In this document: in pieces, positions 11,132 through 20,700 of the stretch
Position numbering within the stretch: position 1 is the first letter of the stretch
How the letters are laid out: every line of letters begins with the position of its first letter
From: Parelaphostrongylus tenuis
Lineage: Eukaryota > Nematoda > Chromadorea > Rhabditida > Metastrongylidae
Reading direction: 5' to 3'
NCBI GenBank assembly: GCA_019055375.1
Contig: JAHQIW010000297.1
Location: forward strand, 1-64,000
DNA length: 64,000 bases
Program-made: the position numbers and the translations under genes
Notes under the pieces: generated by a model
Databases searched by the model: none
What the model was told of the DNA's origin: nothing
What the model saw: only the letters and a program-made list of their open reading frames with translations

Positions 11132-11465
11132 CCTGGTAATTATTTTTTGAGCCACGCATGTTAGTGGTCTATCAAAGAGGGCCGATATATAGAGCCCGAT
11201 ACACGTGTTTCGATCTTGCGATCTCGTCACTCGGGCAGTTACCCTTTCTCGTCTTTTGCCAATCTTGTGTGGATGCTCCAGTCCCCACACTAAGAGTTAG
11301 CGACGACGAACGTTTTACACTCTATGTCCAGTGAAATTATCACCGAACACAGAGCGTTGTACACTCGATTGTTCGTGGCTAGTGTATTCAATATATCACA
11401 TTTTTTGTTTCGATATTACTTAAACCACAGCTCAAATTTAATATGCCTGGTAATTATTTTTTGAG
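11132..11465 (-). mobile_element. family A hammerhead element (copy A1)
   Basis: A 334-bp element flanked by a 10-bp direct duplication CATTCATATA (11122-11131 and 11466-11475). On the minus strand it begins and ends with the same ctcaaaaaataattaccagg block, so its ends are direct repeats, as in a permuted tandem. The body contains ctaactcttagtgtggggac and the ribozyme at 11178-11245. No protein is encoded. It shares its body with copies at 20178 and 59687. Confidence 0.75.
11178..11245 (-). ncRNA. family A hammerhead in A1 (C3 to G)
   Basis: Minus-strand order: GCCCGA (11236-11231), core box GUGACGA (11230-11224), GAUC-GCAA-GAUC, GAA, ACACGUGU, A (11200), UCGGGC (11199-11194). All helices are intact and an outer AGGG/CCCU can pair. 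Only C3 is mutated to G, which breaks the essential C3-G8 pair, so this copy is predicted to be uncleaving. Confidence 0.75.
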
Positions 11466-11475
11466 CATTCATATA

Positions 11476-11930
11476 CATATGCGTGTGTGTATATGCACTT
11501 GAAAAATATTTTTATCTGCGTGACTTTACTCTTACACAGCGTTTGTCCAAATAAATTAGATTTCAGAGGATTTTTATGCATTCAAAAACCAGTTGCTAGG
11601 CTACTGAGAATTTAGAGGAAATTATAGCAATGCAATGAAGATAATGATTCAAGAAAAAGAAGTAGAATTCATCGGTGGTACACTGCTTGCAAAACCACTG
11701 CTCAGTAATTTGAACTGGTTTTCTGAGCTATTTTTCTTTTGTTACAAAAAGAAAATTCTATATTTGCGTAAGAATACAATCTTATCTATATCTTAAATTA
11801 CAAAATTGACTTGTAAAATGAATAAATGTATATATTTAGATCTAAAATGATATCCATAGTTTGAAGTAATAGAAATCAAAGCATTTATGATTATATTATA
11901 TCTCGACTTTCTTCTAACAACCCTGTATCA
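11476..11930. other. no gene recognised
   Basis: AT-rich, with nothing supportable. Confidence 0.4.
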
Positions 11931-12200
11931 CATTTTTTTTGTGCGATTCCAAGCACTTTTTCGATTGTTGTTTTCTCGTATTCTTCGTCCACAAGGGTGT
12001 CCGAACTTTTCACGTGTTTCACTTTTCACGTGTTGCTTCGGTTGATGGTTGAGGCTTTCGTGTAATTTATGAATGCCGAGAATGCTCAATATGGCAGCTT
12101 TTCCTGCAATGTTGGCGTTAGCCGAGCTGAGGCGTTCCTAGGCGTTCAGTTCTTTGGATGCACACGAGTTCTGGTGTAGGTAGTCGAACCCGCGACTTCC
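11931..12200 (-). repeat. possible degraded SINE-Ser copy
   Basis: The right end read on the minus strand has a good B box (CGGGTTCGACTACC near 12180-12193). The left end has a tail-like gtgcgattccaagcac. The middle resembles the SINE-Ser body only weakly (gttggcgttagccgagctg). Tentative. Confidence 0.35.
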
Positions 12201-12637
12201 TCATCACCTTGTTTCTTGACGCTCTGAATTTCTACAAGTGCACATTTCCCACAATATTAGCAGTTTTTGGCAGTCTTGTTCATATACAAACGCCTATATT
12301 CGCAGTAATCGATTTGAAGTATGTAGAGGAACACCCACGGACCTCCCCCCTTTTGCGAGGATCCCGCTCGGTTAGTCGCGAGGCACGTGGCGAGTCACCA
12401 GGTGGTGGACAGGGGATTAAACGCCAAAAGCGATCGTGTGCTTCCCAGGGACGCAGGTGGATTTAGGCGATGAGCTCCCTGCTTCCGCAGCGCCAACTTG
12501 ACAAAACTCTATTTCTACGAGTCAAGTCGGCTAAAAGCCTGCAATCAAGCGGTTGAGAAGTACATGGGAGACGGTTAAGAGTCGCCCACAACAAATAAGC
12601 TCCTCCCATTCCTCCGAGCGAGACTGGCAAGCTACTC

Positions 12638-13419
12638 GTGAGTACCCAGCTCCCACGTTTAAAGCCTGGCAAGCTATACGTTGGGTATCAAAATACCAAA
12701 AATAGTAACAAATACGGGACTCATTCCCTTGATACCGTAAGAGCGCCTGGTACGGCAGCGCCAGGTAAGACGAGTACAGAGAGGCTGCTAAAATCTCAGG
12801 ACCAAACTAGGCTGCCAAGATTGAAACGGAGTAAAATGACCATCTACACCTACAATGCAAGAACCTTTGCTCACGAATCCGCTGTAGATGATCTATTGAT
12901 TCAAGCAAGAAGGATAAGGTACAACGTCATTGGCCTGGCTGAGACGAGAAGACGCCATCCTTTTTACGCTATTATGGCACAGGAGAAGAACTGTTCCTTG
13001 GGACATGCGATAGCAGAGGTGACGACGGAGCTGGCGTCCTCGTCAAATCGAATTTGACTGCGAACATTGATTTGTTTCAACAACTAACAACCCGTATCGA
13101 CGATTACGGTTCGAAGCGATGTGGTTCTATGCCGGCTTTGACCATCTTCGTTGCTCACGCACCAACATCAAGCTATGACGAAGACGAAGTCGAAGGGTTC
13201 TATATGGACCTCGAAAAATTCTTCAGAGAAAATCAGACATTCTTCAAGGTCATTGTCGGAGATTTTAGTGCAAAAATTGGACGTAGAAGAACGTCTGAAG
13301 AGCGTCACATTGGGACCCACAGACTAGAATGGAATGAACAAGGTGAGAGGCTAACCGAATTTATCATGACGACCCAAACCATCCATGGAAATTCGCATTT
13401 CCAAAAGCCTCTTTCTTAG
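12638..13419 (+). pseudogene. RTE copy 1: AP-endonuclease domain fragment
   Basis: This is the nicking endonuclease that opens target DNA in RTE/LINE retrotransposition. The recognisable order is TYNARTF (12850-12870), IGLAETRR (catalytic Glu), a frameshift near 13030-13057, then AHAPTSSYDEDEVE and VGDFSAKIG (13255-13281). The family motif is GDFNAK; here the catalytic Asn codon is AGT (Ser) at 13267-13269, whereas copy 2 keeps Asn. The domain is split over two frames and is not functional as written. Confidence 0.8.
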
Positions 13420-13539
13420 CGATGGATGTGGGAGTCTCCCAATGGAGAGTACCATAACGAAATGGACCACATCTTAGTAAATCGAAGGTTTTGCCTGACC
13501 GATGTAGCTGTTGTTCCTATGTTATACCGGTTTTTTGCG

Positions 13540-13978
13540 GAGAAGAGAGAAAGCCTTTGATTCAGTGGAAACAGGAGCGGTTGTAAAGGCTGTGGACAAC
13601 CAGAGCGTCCCTATTCGATAATGATCCTCCGTGAGCTTTATAAAGATTTAATGATCCAAAATATTTATATTTTATCTAAAATAACAATATCGCCACAATA
13701 TCAATGACGTGAGAAGAGGGGTTCGACAAGGCAATACAATTTCGCCAAAACCATTCACTGCCATCCTACAAAACGTCATGCGAACATTAGAATGGGACTA
13801 CATGGGAGTGAAAATTGACTGTCGAATATTGAACCGTCTTCGCTTTGCTGTCGATATCGTCCTTATAACAGTAAGCATCAGCCAAGCGAAACGAATGTTG
13901 ACCGAAATCGATAACGCTTGTGGAAAGACTGATCTTCAATTAAATCTAATGGAAACGATATTCATGAGGAACAGATAA
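13540..13978 (+). pseudogene. RTE copy 1: reverse-transcriptase palm fragment
   Basis: 13543-13615 encodes the KAFDSVET..VVKAVDNQSVP block (RT motif A region, with its Asp kept). 13709-13978 encodes RRGVRQGNTISPK (motif B) and LRFAVDIVLIT (motif C). Motif C should read FADD; here the first catalytic Asp is Val (GTC at 13850-13852). The fingers domain that should precede it is deleted. The enzyme is doubly dead. Confidence 0.85.
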
Positions 13979-14660
13979 GTTTTGAATGCCCCATTCACGC
14001 TCAGCTGAACAATCTCCGAATGCTCCAGTTACGTCTGTCTAGGTCGTAAAATCAACATAATGAAGGACCTAGCTCCAGAGTTGAGCAGGAAGAACCGAGC
14101 GGTTTGAGGAACAATTAAGAGTATCGAAGATTTAGTGAAGACGACAAAGAATATCCGACTCCGTACCTACCTTTTCGATTCGACGATTATCCCTGCCCTA
14201 ACGTATGCAGCAGAAACCTGGTCGCTACGTAAGCAGGATGAAAGATTACTTGGCGTTATGAATCGCGCAGTCGAAAGGTCGATCCTAGGAGTATCCCGCA
14301 TCTCGCAAATGAGGGAAAGGATGCGAAGTTCCGACTTACGTCAACGATCGAAAATCAGAGACGCTGTTCTACACGCCAGGATATCGAAAATAAGGTGGGC
14401 CGGATACGTGATACGCTTCAACGACAACCGATGGACGAGAGCCGTTACCGACTGAATTCCTCGCGACATCAAGCGCTTTACCATCGACCTGTTGGTCCGA
14501 CTTCTTTACGAAAGCTATGGAAGAAAAATATGATGCTCAGCGGATCCCTAGAGCTAGGAGGACCAACTGGGCTACTCTTGTACGCGATAGGGAAAAATGG
14601 AAGTGCTGCTGGTACCCGCTCGAGTCACTCGACGATCAACGGGACGACAGGTGATACAGG
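13979..14660 (+). pseudogene. RTE copy 1: C-terminal region
   Basis: After an in-frame stop at 13975 the sequence continues with the conserved RTE C-terminus: YAAETWSLRKQDE (about 14206-14240), LGVSRISQMRERM, SDLRQRSKIRDA and FNDNRWTRAVTD, followed by the end region in a second frame (14395-14660). This region lies downstream of the RT thumb; its role in the family is poorly defined. Very similar to the C-termini at 8820, 39870-40430 and 46618. Confidence 0.8.
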
Positions 14661-14711
14661 TGATACGAAGGAACACACTTGGCACTTTGACACTTTATTC
14701 GTCATCACAAT

Positions 14712-14942
14712 GTTATTTTCACTGTGCGAATCCCAATACTTCTAGCATTCAATTCGTTTGTTCGTCCTCTTCTTAAATGTCGTAGTAGATCACTGGTTAA
14801 GCGAGTCTCCTTTCAATCTCAAGGTCAACCTGGCTGTGGCGTTCCATAGGGCGTTACTGTTCAGTGTCGCAGAGAATTGAGGGATGGAGCTCGTCTCCAC
14901 ACGCACCACGACTAGCATCACAACCATTGGGCCGGCGTTGTG
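14712..14942 (-). repeat. SINE-Ser copy
   Basis: In minus orientation it has a head at 14940-14870 (cacaaccattgggccggcg on the plus strand corresponds to the Ser-type GGCCGAGTGG start). The body carries acctggctgtggcgttcc. The tail is tcactgtgcgaatcccaata. It lies directly downstream of the RTE copy 1 end. Confidence 0.6.
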
Positions 14943-17900
14943 TTAATTGTAGATTATTATGTTCATTAAGTATTACTATTAAAGATCACAAATGTGAAAA
15001 TTTACGGTAAGTGGTGTTCTAGGAATAAGTGGTATTGTTTGACATGTCAACATTTTCTTATCAAAAACAAAAGCTTGAAAGTATTCCATCGTAACAAAAC
15101 TCACAGCTCTACAAAACTAGTATGAAAGGTAGAGTATGCAAGTATTTGATCAATTAGAAAACGAATGGACTATTCTGCAGACTTTTTGTTCTCGTCTTTT
15201 TTTTTCTTTTAGTATCAACTGTAAGCTGTAACTGTGAATTTATTTCGTAGATTGTGAACGAGAATCTTTGTTGATTTTTAGTACGCATGAAAAAGTCATA
15301 AACGCCTTTAAAAGCATTAGAACATGATGACCTGATCATACGATTATTTTTTTTTTCCAACGATCAAGACGAAACACATGGCATTGACCAGTTTGTGATG
15401 CATATGTCATGAATTCGACATTCTAGCCAATGATGGCAAGAAGCTTTTGTTTTATTCTCCAATATTTTTTGTATCGATTTGCTGATGGCGTAGGGATAGA
15501 AGGATTGATGAGCACTGAGTACATCAACTACTGAAGTACGTATGCGTATCGCAGAACACCTCTAAAAACTTCGCTGCACGCGTCTTGTTTTTCTATTAGT
15601 TATCGAGTAAAGAAGGAAATCATGGACATCAAGGTTTTAACGCTTTTTTTTTCGCCAATCATCACATTATAACTAGATGGAAATCTTCTCATTCTATGTA
15701 TTGCGACGATGACGTAGTTTCTGGTAAGGCAAGTGACGAATGAAATAAAACTGAATTTCATTAAACTGAATGACCGTTTCCATTGAGTGTTGTTTATGAT
15801 TTTTTTCTCTGGCTCTTTTTTGAATGGACAATGAAACACTAAGCAAGGGGTAATACTGAATTTTACCGAAAGATTGGTATCTAAGAATATAATCTGCTAG
15901 TGAATAAAAATGAACAAAAATAAGACATTAAAATTTTCCGAGGTAGAAGGCACGATGCATGAAAAAGGGAAATGAAGATTCAATTTTCAAAACATGTGAT
16001 CTTTGGATAGGCTATATAGGTGGTGGATCTGAACAGACATTTTTACAGAATCGAAACTGTACTTGCGAAGCGGATAAGGTCATATGTTAGTGGTAAGTAC
16101 TACACTTAGTACAAAAATGTGAGGGGAAGGAGAAAACGCAGATTTTCATTATTCACGCAAAAAAAGGTTAAAATGGCAAAGCAAAGTGCCGAATCTCATG
16201 AATTTTTCATGCATGAAAGTTTACAGTGCATTTCAAGTGTGTCCGGATTTGGTTACTTACATTATTCATATTACATTAACGTATATAACGTTTATGAGAA
16301 CTAAAACAGTTCAGCGAAGTCCTATAAGACAAAGTTAATGTAAATTTTGTTCAGAGAATAGAAGATGTTGACTATGCTGCCTTTTCTTTAGGGCAGAAGG
16401 CACACTTAGAGGTTCTCTATCCTCATCATATCCGACTTAATACTCGATTAGTTATTCGTATTACTTGTTTCAATATTCTGTTAATGATGACTGACGATAG
16501 TTATGATTGAAAATGTCTACTGCACTTACTGAGTAACATCGGCTACTGATGATATATCTATGGACGGGGAATAGAAGCCGTGCCATCTCCGTTACGGCCA
16601 TCAAGGCTTTGTTTCCGAAAGTAAATGAACTTGTGCCACCACTCAGTTCTTGTGATGATTCTTATTATGAGTGTTAACAGACGAGAAACAGAAGAAGTGA
16701 GTGGATGGAGTATAAAAAATTAGGTTACCAGTACGAGAAAAAAAACTCTATAATGTGAAATGCAATCACAAGGAGCTGAAATAGAAGCAAGTCTTGGGCT
16801 CTCAGATGGGTTCAAAAAACAACTAGCCTTCCTAAGGGTTCACGTGCTATCCATTTCAACCAACACGGTCCTCACTCTGCTCTTCTCTCCGCAGCACTCT
16901 GCTCCTAACAGGATCAGCAATCATCCGGCATCGGGAACGAATTGAAAAGTATACATCGACATTGAACTCAATTATAATGATGTTGTATTCGAATTAGATG
17001 GCCGTTTGCGAGATACTAAACTCTACTCATGATCCCGGAAAACAAGAAAATATGATAAGATTAAAAGGTGGCTACACATGGTATTTGTGAGTAGCTGAAG
17101 TGACGCAACTGATGAACTTTTATACCGGATCTTCAATTTGAACTCTTAGAGACGAAAACAATGAGCAGTCCTTAATCGATAATTATCTAGTCTGGTAACT
17201 TAGTTTTTATCAAATTGAGACTACAGAAGTCTTAGTGAATGACAGGGCAGAATTATGCAATTAAAAGTCCAAATCATTAGGATCCCCAAGCCGCCAAAAC
17301 ATCTGCCAGCACACATCAAAATACCTGTTAGCAACCTCATCTAAACTCAAAAAAAACAGAATGTAATATAAAAAAAAATTGCTGAAATACCTCTGTCTGC
17401 CGTTACTGCCATGCAAAATGCATAAATAGTTCAAACATCTCATTCCCACGCATGTGCGATATTACTGGGGTTTCGGCATAGACCTATCGTGTTGTGCAAA
17501 TCAATCTGGTCAATCATTTACTTCTTTTTTTTCTAACTAAAATCACACTTACCCATCCAAATTTGTGCTTGTGATGCCGAGGATCGAGTCTACTGGATGA
17601 AGTTTAAAAGTTTTCAACAATTATCTTTTATGATCGGTTTGACTAATTAACATATCAGTTTAACAGGGGCTAAAATAAGTTATAAGAAATTTATTCAAAC
17701 AATTCACCAACGACAGAATGAATGTTGAAGACAACGCTTCTTCCCAGAGTAGGCGGGCGATCGACTTGAGGAAATCGCCTAATCAAGGGGACGTGCAGTT
17801 GTTGCACAACAACAAGAAAAAAAAAACATTAAGCACGTAGATAGAACACACATTGGATGAAATGGTCTGGTTGATGGCCGAAATTCACAAGATGCATCAG

Positions 17901-18324
17901 CGAAATTCAAAAAGGGTACATGAATAAAATGATCAGCCCTAGAAAAAGAAATTTTAATGACGTGGTAATATCACTTCTCGTCTTCATGTTTTAACAATTC
18001 TCTGCAAAGAAGGTCGGTGGATATACGCTAGGATATAAAATGAGATCTATTGCATTCAGAAGCCCCACTCACGAAACCTCGGCATAATTATTAAAAAAAT
18101 ATTGTACTGAATGTCTTTTTGGAAATAAAACTCGAGAGAGGTTGATACTTCTCCTCCAAAATTTGGTGCTTACGTTGCGGAGATCCTTCGTGAGATCCTA
18201 GAAGACGTTCTATACCTATTCCAATTATATGGTTTATTCCTCCTATATTCTATGAAAACTCGTAAAACCCTTCCTCCAACTACCTATACAGGGGAGGGTA
18301 TCGGTGTATGTTACACAGTTTGAA
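14943..18324. other. no gene recognised (3.4 kb)
   Basis: Short frames only, for example 15600-15839 (-), 16119-16304 (+) and 16760-16945 (+). I recognise no domain, no convincing exon series and no repeat family from elsewhere in the window. The region could contain introns or exons too short for me to identify. Confidence 0.4.
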
Positions 18325-18875
18325 AGATGAACTTTACTCAGACATTAGAAAGCAATCTGAGATATGATGCCATATCAATTGTTATGTTGGAACACTCTCC
18401 TTCTTTCCATTTCTGGGCTCTGATGTTTATTCAAAAGGCCGAATTTTTGGTCTGCACCTCAAGATTCCAACTTCCACCTCCTGGTCGTCATTGTTGTCGT
18501 TCTGCCCTACATGCATTTAAAGTACTATCTCTACGACTGTTCACTTTCCCATCTAAGTGCTCTTTTATGCGGGTATAAAGTGATCTGCTCGCTCTAGCTA
18601 TGCGTTTTCCACCACATTTCTCACAAAAGATTGAATACATTGCACTCACAGAACATTAGGTGCATTTGGGGTAGAAGGACATAACGATGACGACTTTGAG
18701 GTAGTACTGAGAATTTTGGGGCGCGAGTCAAAAACATCTGCGCGGAAAACCCTTGAGGCTTCTTTTCATAGTATTTCAAAAGACTGGGAATGGACATAAG
18801 AGGAGAGTGTCTTAACATAACAAATGATATGGCATCATATCTCAATTGCTTCTATTGCCTGAGTAAGATCACTCT
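18325..18875. mobile_element. large fold-back (inverted-repeat) element
   Basis: The left arm from about 18330 and the right arm ending about 18870 are inverted copies. gagatatgatgccatatca (18358-18377) recurs as its complement at 18822-18841, and both are followed by a tgttatgtt..acactctcc block. Pairing continues to the cctc/tcgtcattgttgtcg region (18480-18500) against cataacgatgacgactttg (18679-18698). Arms of about 200 bp flank a ~130-bp loop. No transposase is recognisable. It looks like a MITE or fold-back DNA element. Confidence 0.7.
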
Positions 18876-19002
18876 TGCATACTGCTTAGAACTACAGCGG
18901 TACCTATCACTACACAGGTAGCCGAAGGCTGAGTCCTATGAATTTTCATAAAATATAAGAACTATAGATCGAATATCTGGACTTGTTATAAAACGTCTTC
19001 TA

Positions 19003-19038
19003 GGCTCTGAGCGAGGTGAAATTAGCGATACGTAAGCC
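19003..19038 (+). ncRNA. family C hammerhead-like motif (degenerate)
   Basis: GGCU (19003-19006) pairs with AGCC (19035-19038). The box reads CUGAGCG instead of CUGANGA, the second box GAU instead of GAA, followed by ACGU and A. The flanks gtaagccaccg and aaggagaagta match the copy at 35556. Inactive relic. Confidence 0.4.
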
Positions 19039-19204
19039 ACCGAATTCTGAAGGAGAAGTACAAGTCTCACACTACTTTTAATTTAGAATAGTACAATTAT
19101 TAAGATAGATTTATTACAGCTGTTGTCCTGACAAAGAATAATTCAGAGAAATTGAAGTTATTTACCTACTATGCTGAATGGTCTTGCAATCTTCTCCATA
19201 AACT

Positions 19205-19388
19205 CAATTGTTCAAGCAATCGTATCCTCGTCTCACTCTATCCGGGAGTGCGTGCTCTAGCCAGTCGCACTGCAGTGAGATGTAGGTTCGAGTCCCGCCT
19301 GACGAGAAAGTTTTGCTCAGCATTCTACATCAGTGGGTATATTTATAACAACACACTACCGCTAGAAGCGGTTGAATAAAAAGAAATT
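19205..19388 (+). repeat. SINE2 copy, tRNA-like head intact
   Basis: The head at 19227-19306 has ends that pair (CTCGTC with GACGAG) and a perfect B box GGTTCGAGTCC (19284-19294). The tail contains acatcagtgggtatatttat and the agcggttgaataaaaag end. This is the best B box among the SINE2 copies. It is read as a SINE head rather than a tRNA gene because the anticodon arm does not fold convincingly. Confidence 0.6.
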
Positions 19389-19403
19389 TTATTTAGTCAT
19401 GTA

Positions 19404-19650
19404 ATGTCCAATATCTGTCACGGTGACTGAGTTCAGTGTCAATAGCGACTACCTGATTAGGCCGCTAACAGTTGGTTGCTGAAAAATAGATGCGTTGTAG
19501 CGTAGAAAGAGTGGTGAACAAAACGGGCGTCAGTAGTGTAACGGGCTAAGGCATGCGCTCCCACGCGAAAGTTCTGCACGCCATTCTATATCAGTGGGTA
19601 TATTTGTAACATCATACCACCGCTAGAAGGAGTTAGATAAAAGGAACTTT
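19404..19650 (+). repeat. SINE2 copy, second in tandem
   Basis: It contains the family's 5' leader (aatatctgtcacggtgac), the gggcgtcagtagtgtaacgg A-box region (19526-19545), and the tail with atatcagtgggtatatttgt, ending at ggagttagataaaaggaac. The T arm and B box are deleted. Confidence 0.6.
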
Positions 19651-20164
19651 GATTCGTTCAAGTAATCGAAGAATGAATTCGGTCAAAAGGCTGTAATCAA
19701 TCAGAAGGCTGACGAAAGAGTTATCACACATGCATGAACACATAAATGGACCATCTTCACAAACAAACTTCTGCGTTCAAAAGCAATTTACACGTGTTTG
19801 AGATGAATTGTTGGTGAAGAAGAATTTTTTTGAAGCCTTTTCGAAGCCTTCTCTAGCTGTTTCCAGAGAGAGCGGTCACAATTGTGGAACAGAGTTTGCC
19901 ACAATGACACTTTACTTTCAGGAAGAGGACGTCAATCTCTGTTATTGATTCTACTTTAAAAGCAAGGGTGTGAAAGCGATAATCTAGTTTTAGTTATGAT
20001 CATTAATGGGAAAGCGGATCGTCATATATTCCGTGGAACTGTCGGGTGAGGTCAGATCAATCTTAGCCATGGACTGAGTTTTTTTTATACAAAAGGGCAT
20101 CCATTAAGACACTACTTCAAATTTGCGGTGCTTCACTCTAGTAGATTCGTCACAATGCGACGAC
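19651..20164. other. no gene recognised
   Basis: Nothing supportable. Confidence 0.4.
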
Positions 20165-20263
20165 TACGAAGACAATTTATCATATCTTTTGTTTCGAGTG
20201 TTTTCTTAAGACCACAGCTCAAATTTCAATATGCCTGGTAGTCATTATTTGAGCCACGTAACT

Positions 20264-20306
20264 GCCCGACTGACGAGATCGCAAGATCGAAACACGTGTA
20301 TAGGGC
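20264..20306 (+). ncRNA. family A hammerhead, upstream copy in A2
   Basis: GCCCGA (20264-20269), CUGACGA (20270-20276), GAUC-GCAA-GAUC (20277-20288), GAA (20289-20291), ACACGUGU (20292-20299), A at 20300, UAGGGC (20301-20306). The core is complete. Stem I has one A/G mismatch at its second pair. The outer AGGG strand is absent because the sequence upstream is the inverted fragment. Confidence 0.8.
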
Positions 20307-20571
20307 TCCATAAGTCAGCCCTCATTGATAGACCACTGACATGCGTGGCTCAAATAATAATTACCAGGCATATTGAGATTTGAGCTGTGGTCTTAAGAAA
20401 ACACTCGAAACAAAAGATATGATATATTGAATATACTAGCCACGAGCATTCGAGGGTACAACACTCTGTGTTTGGTGAGTTTTTTACTGGACATAGAGTG
20501 TAAATCGTACGTCGTCGCTAACTCTTATTGTGGGGACTGGAGCACCCATAGAGATTAGCAAAAGACGAGAA

Positions 20572-20639
20572 AGGGTAACTGCCCGACTGACGAGATCGCA
20601 AGATCGAAACACGTGTATCGGGCTCTATAAGTCAGCCCT
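20572..20639 (+). ncRNA. family A hammerhead ribozyme, fully paired
   Basis: This is a type I hammerhead by layout. Outer pairing AGGG (20572-20575) / CCCU (20636-20639). Stem I GCCCGA (20581-20586) / UCGGGC (20618-20623), six perfect pairs. Core box CUGACGA (20587-20593). Stem II GAUC/GAUC with GCAA loop (20594-20605). GAA (20606-20608). Stem III AC..GU closing ACGU (20609-20616). Cleavage is predicted after A20617 (GUA, allowed by the NUH rule). Unpaired segments in extended stem I could form the loop contacts that natural hammerheads need. All catalytic positions match the consensus. Confidence 0.88.
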
Positions 20640-20700
20640 CATTGACAGACCACTGACATGCGTGGCTCAAATAATGATTACCAGGCATACGAAGACAATT

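Larger units (their letters stand above)
12325..14668 (+). mobile_element. RTE-type non-LTR retrotransposon, copy 1 (internally deleted)
   Basis: The 5' end matches the 5' end of the minus-strand copy at 42080 (blocks ttagtcgcgagg, cacgtggcg, ggtggattyag and gatgagctcc). The body then gives an AP-endonuclease domain, a deleted linker and fingers region, an RT palm piece and a C-terminal region. The 3' end is a short tandem of the aggtgatac type (14647-14668), as in RTE elements, with no poly(A). Several stops and frameshifts make it a pseudogene. A minus-oriented SINE-Ser copy follows immediately. Confidence 0.85.
20178..20687 (+). mobile_element. family A hammerhead element (copy A2), best preserved
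   Basis: A 510-bp element flanked by a perfect 13-bp duplication TACGAAGACAATT (20165-20177 and 20688-20700). Three parts are visible. An inverted 5' piece (20178-20258) is complementary to 20340-20425. A partial unit (20259-20373) is a near-identical direct repeat of 20576-20690. A full unit ends at ccaggcat. Two hammerheads lie 317 bases apart. No protein is encoded. Inverted 5' fragment plus head-to-tail unit plus target duplication is the typical insertion form of Penelope-like elements, so I infer a short non-autonomous member or retrozyme. Confidence 0.8.

Noticed and set aside
12005..12035. cacgtgtttcac near a second cacgtg, similar to the ribozyme stem III/GAA region
   Set aside because: No CUGANGA on either strand within range.
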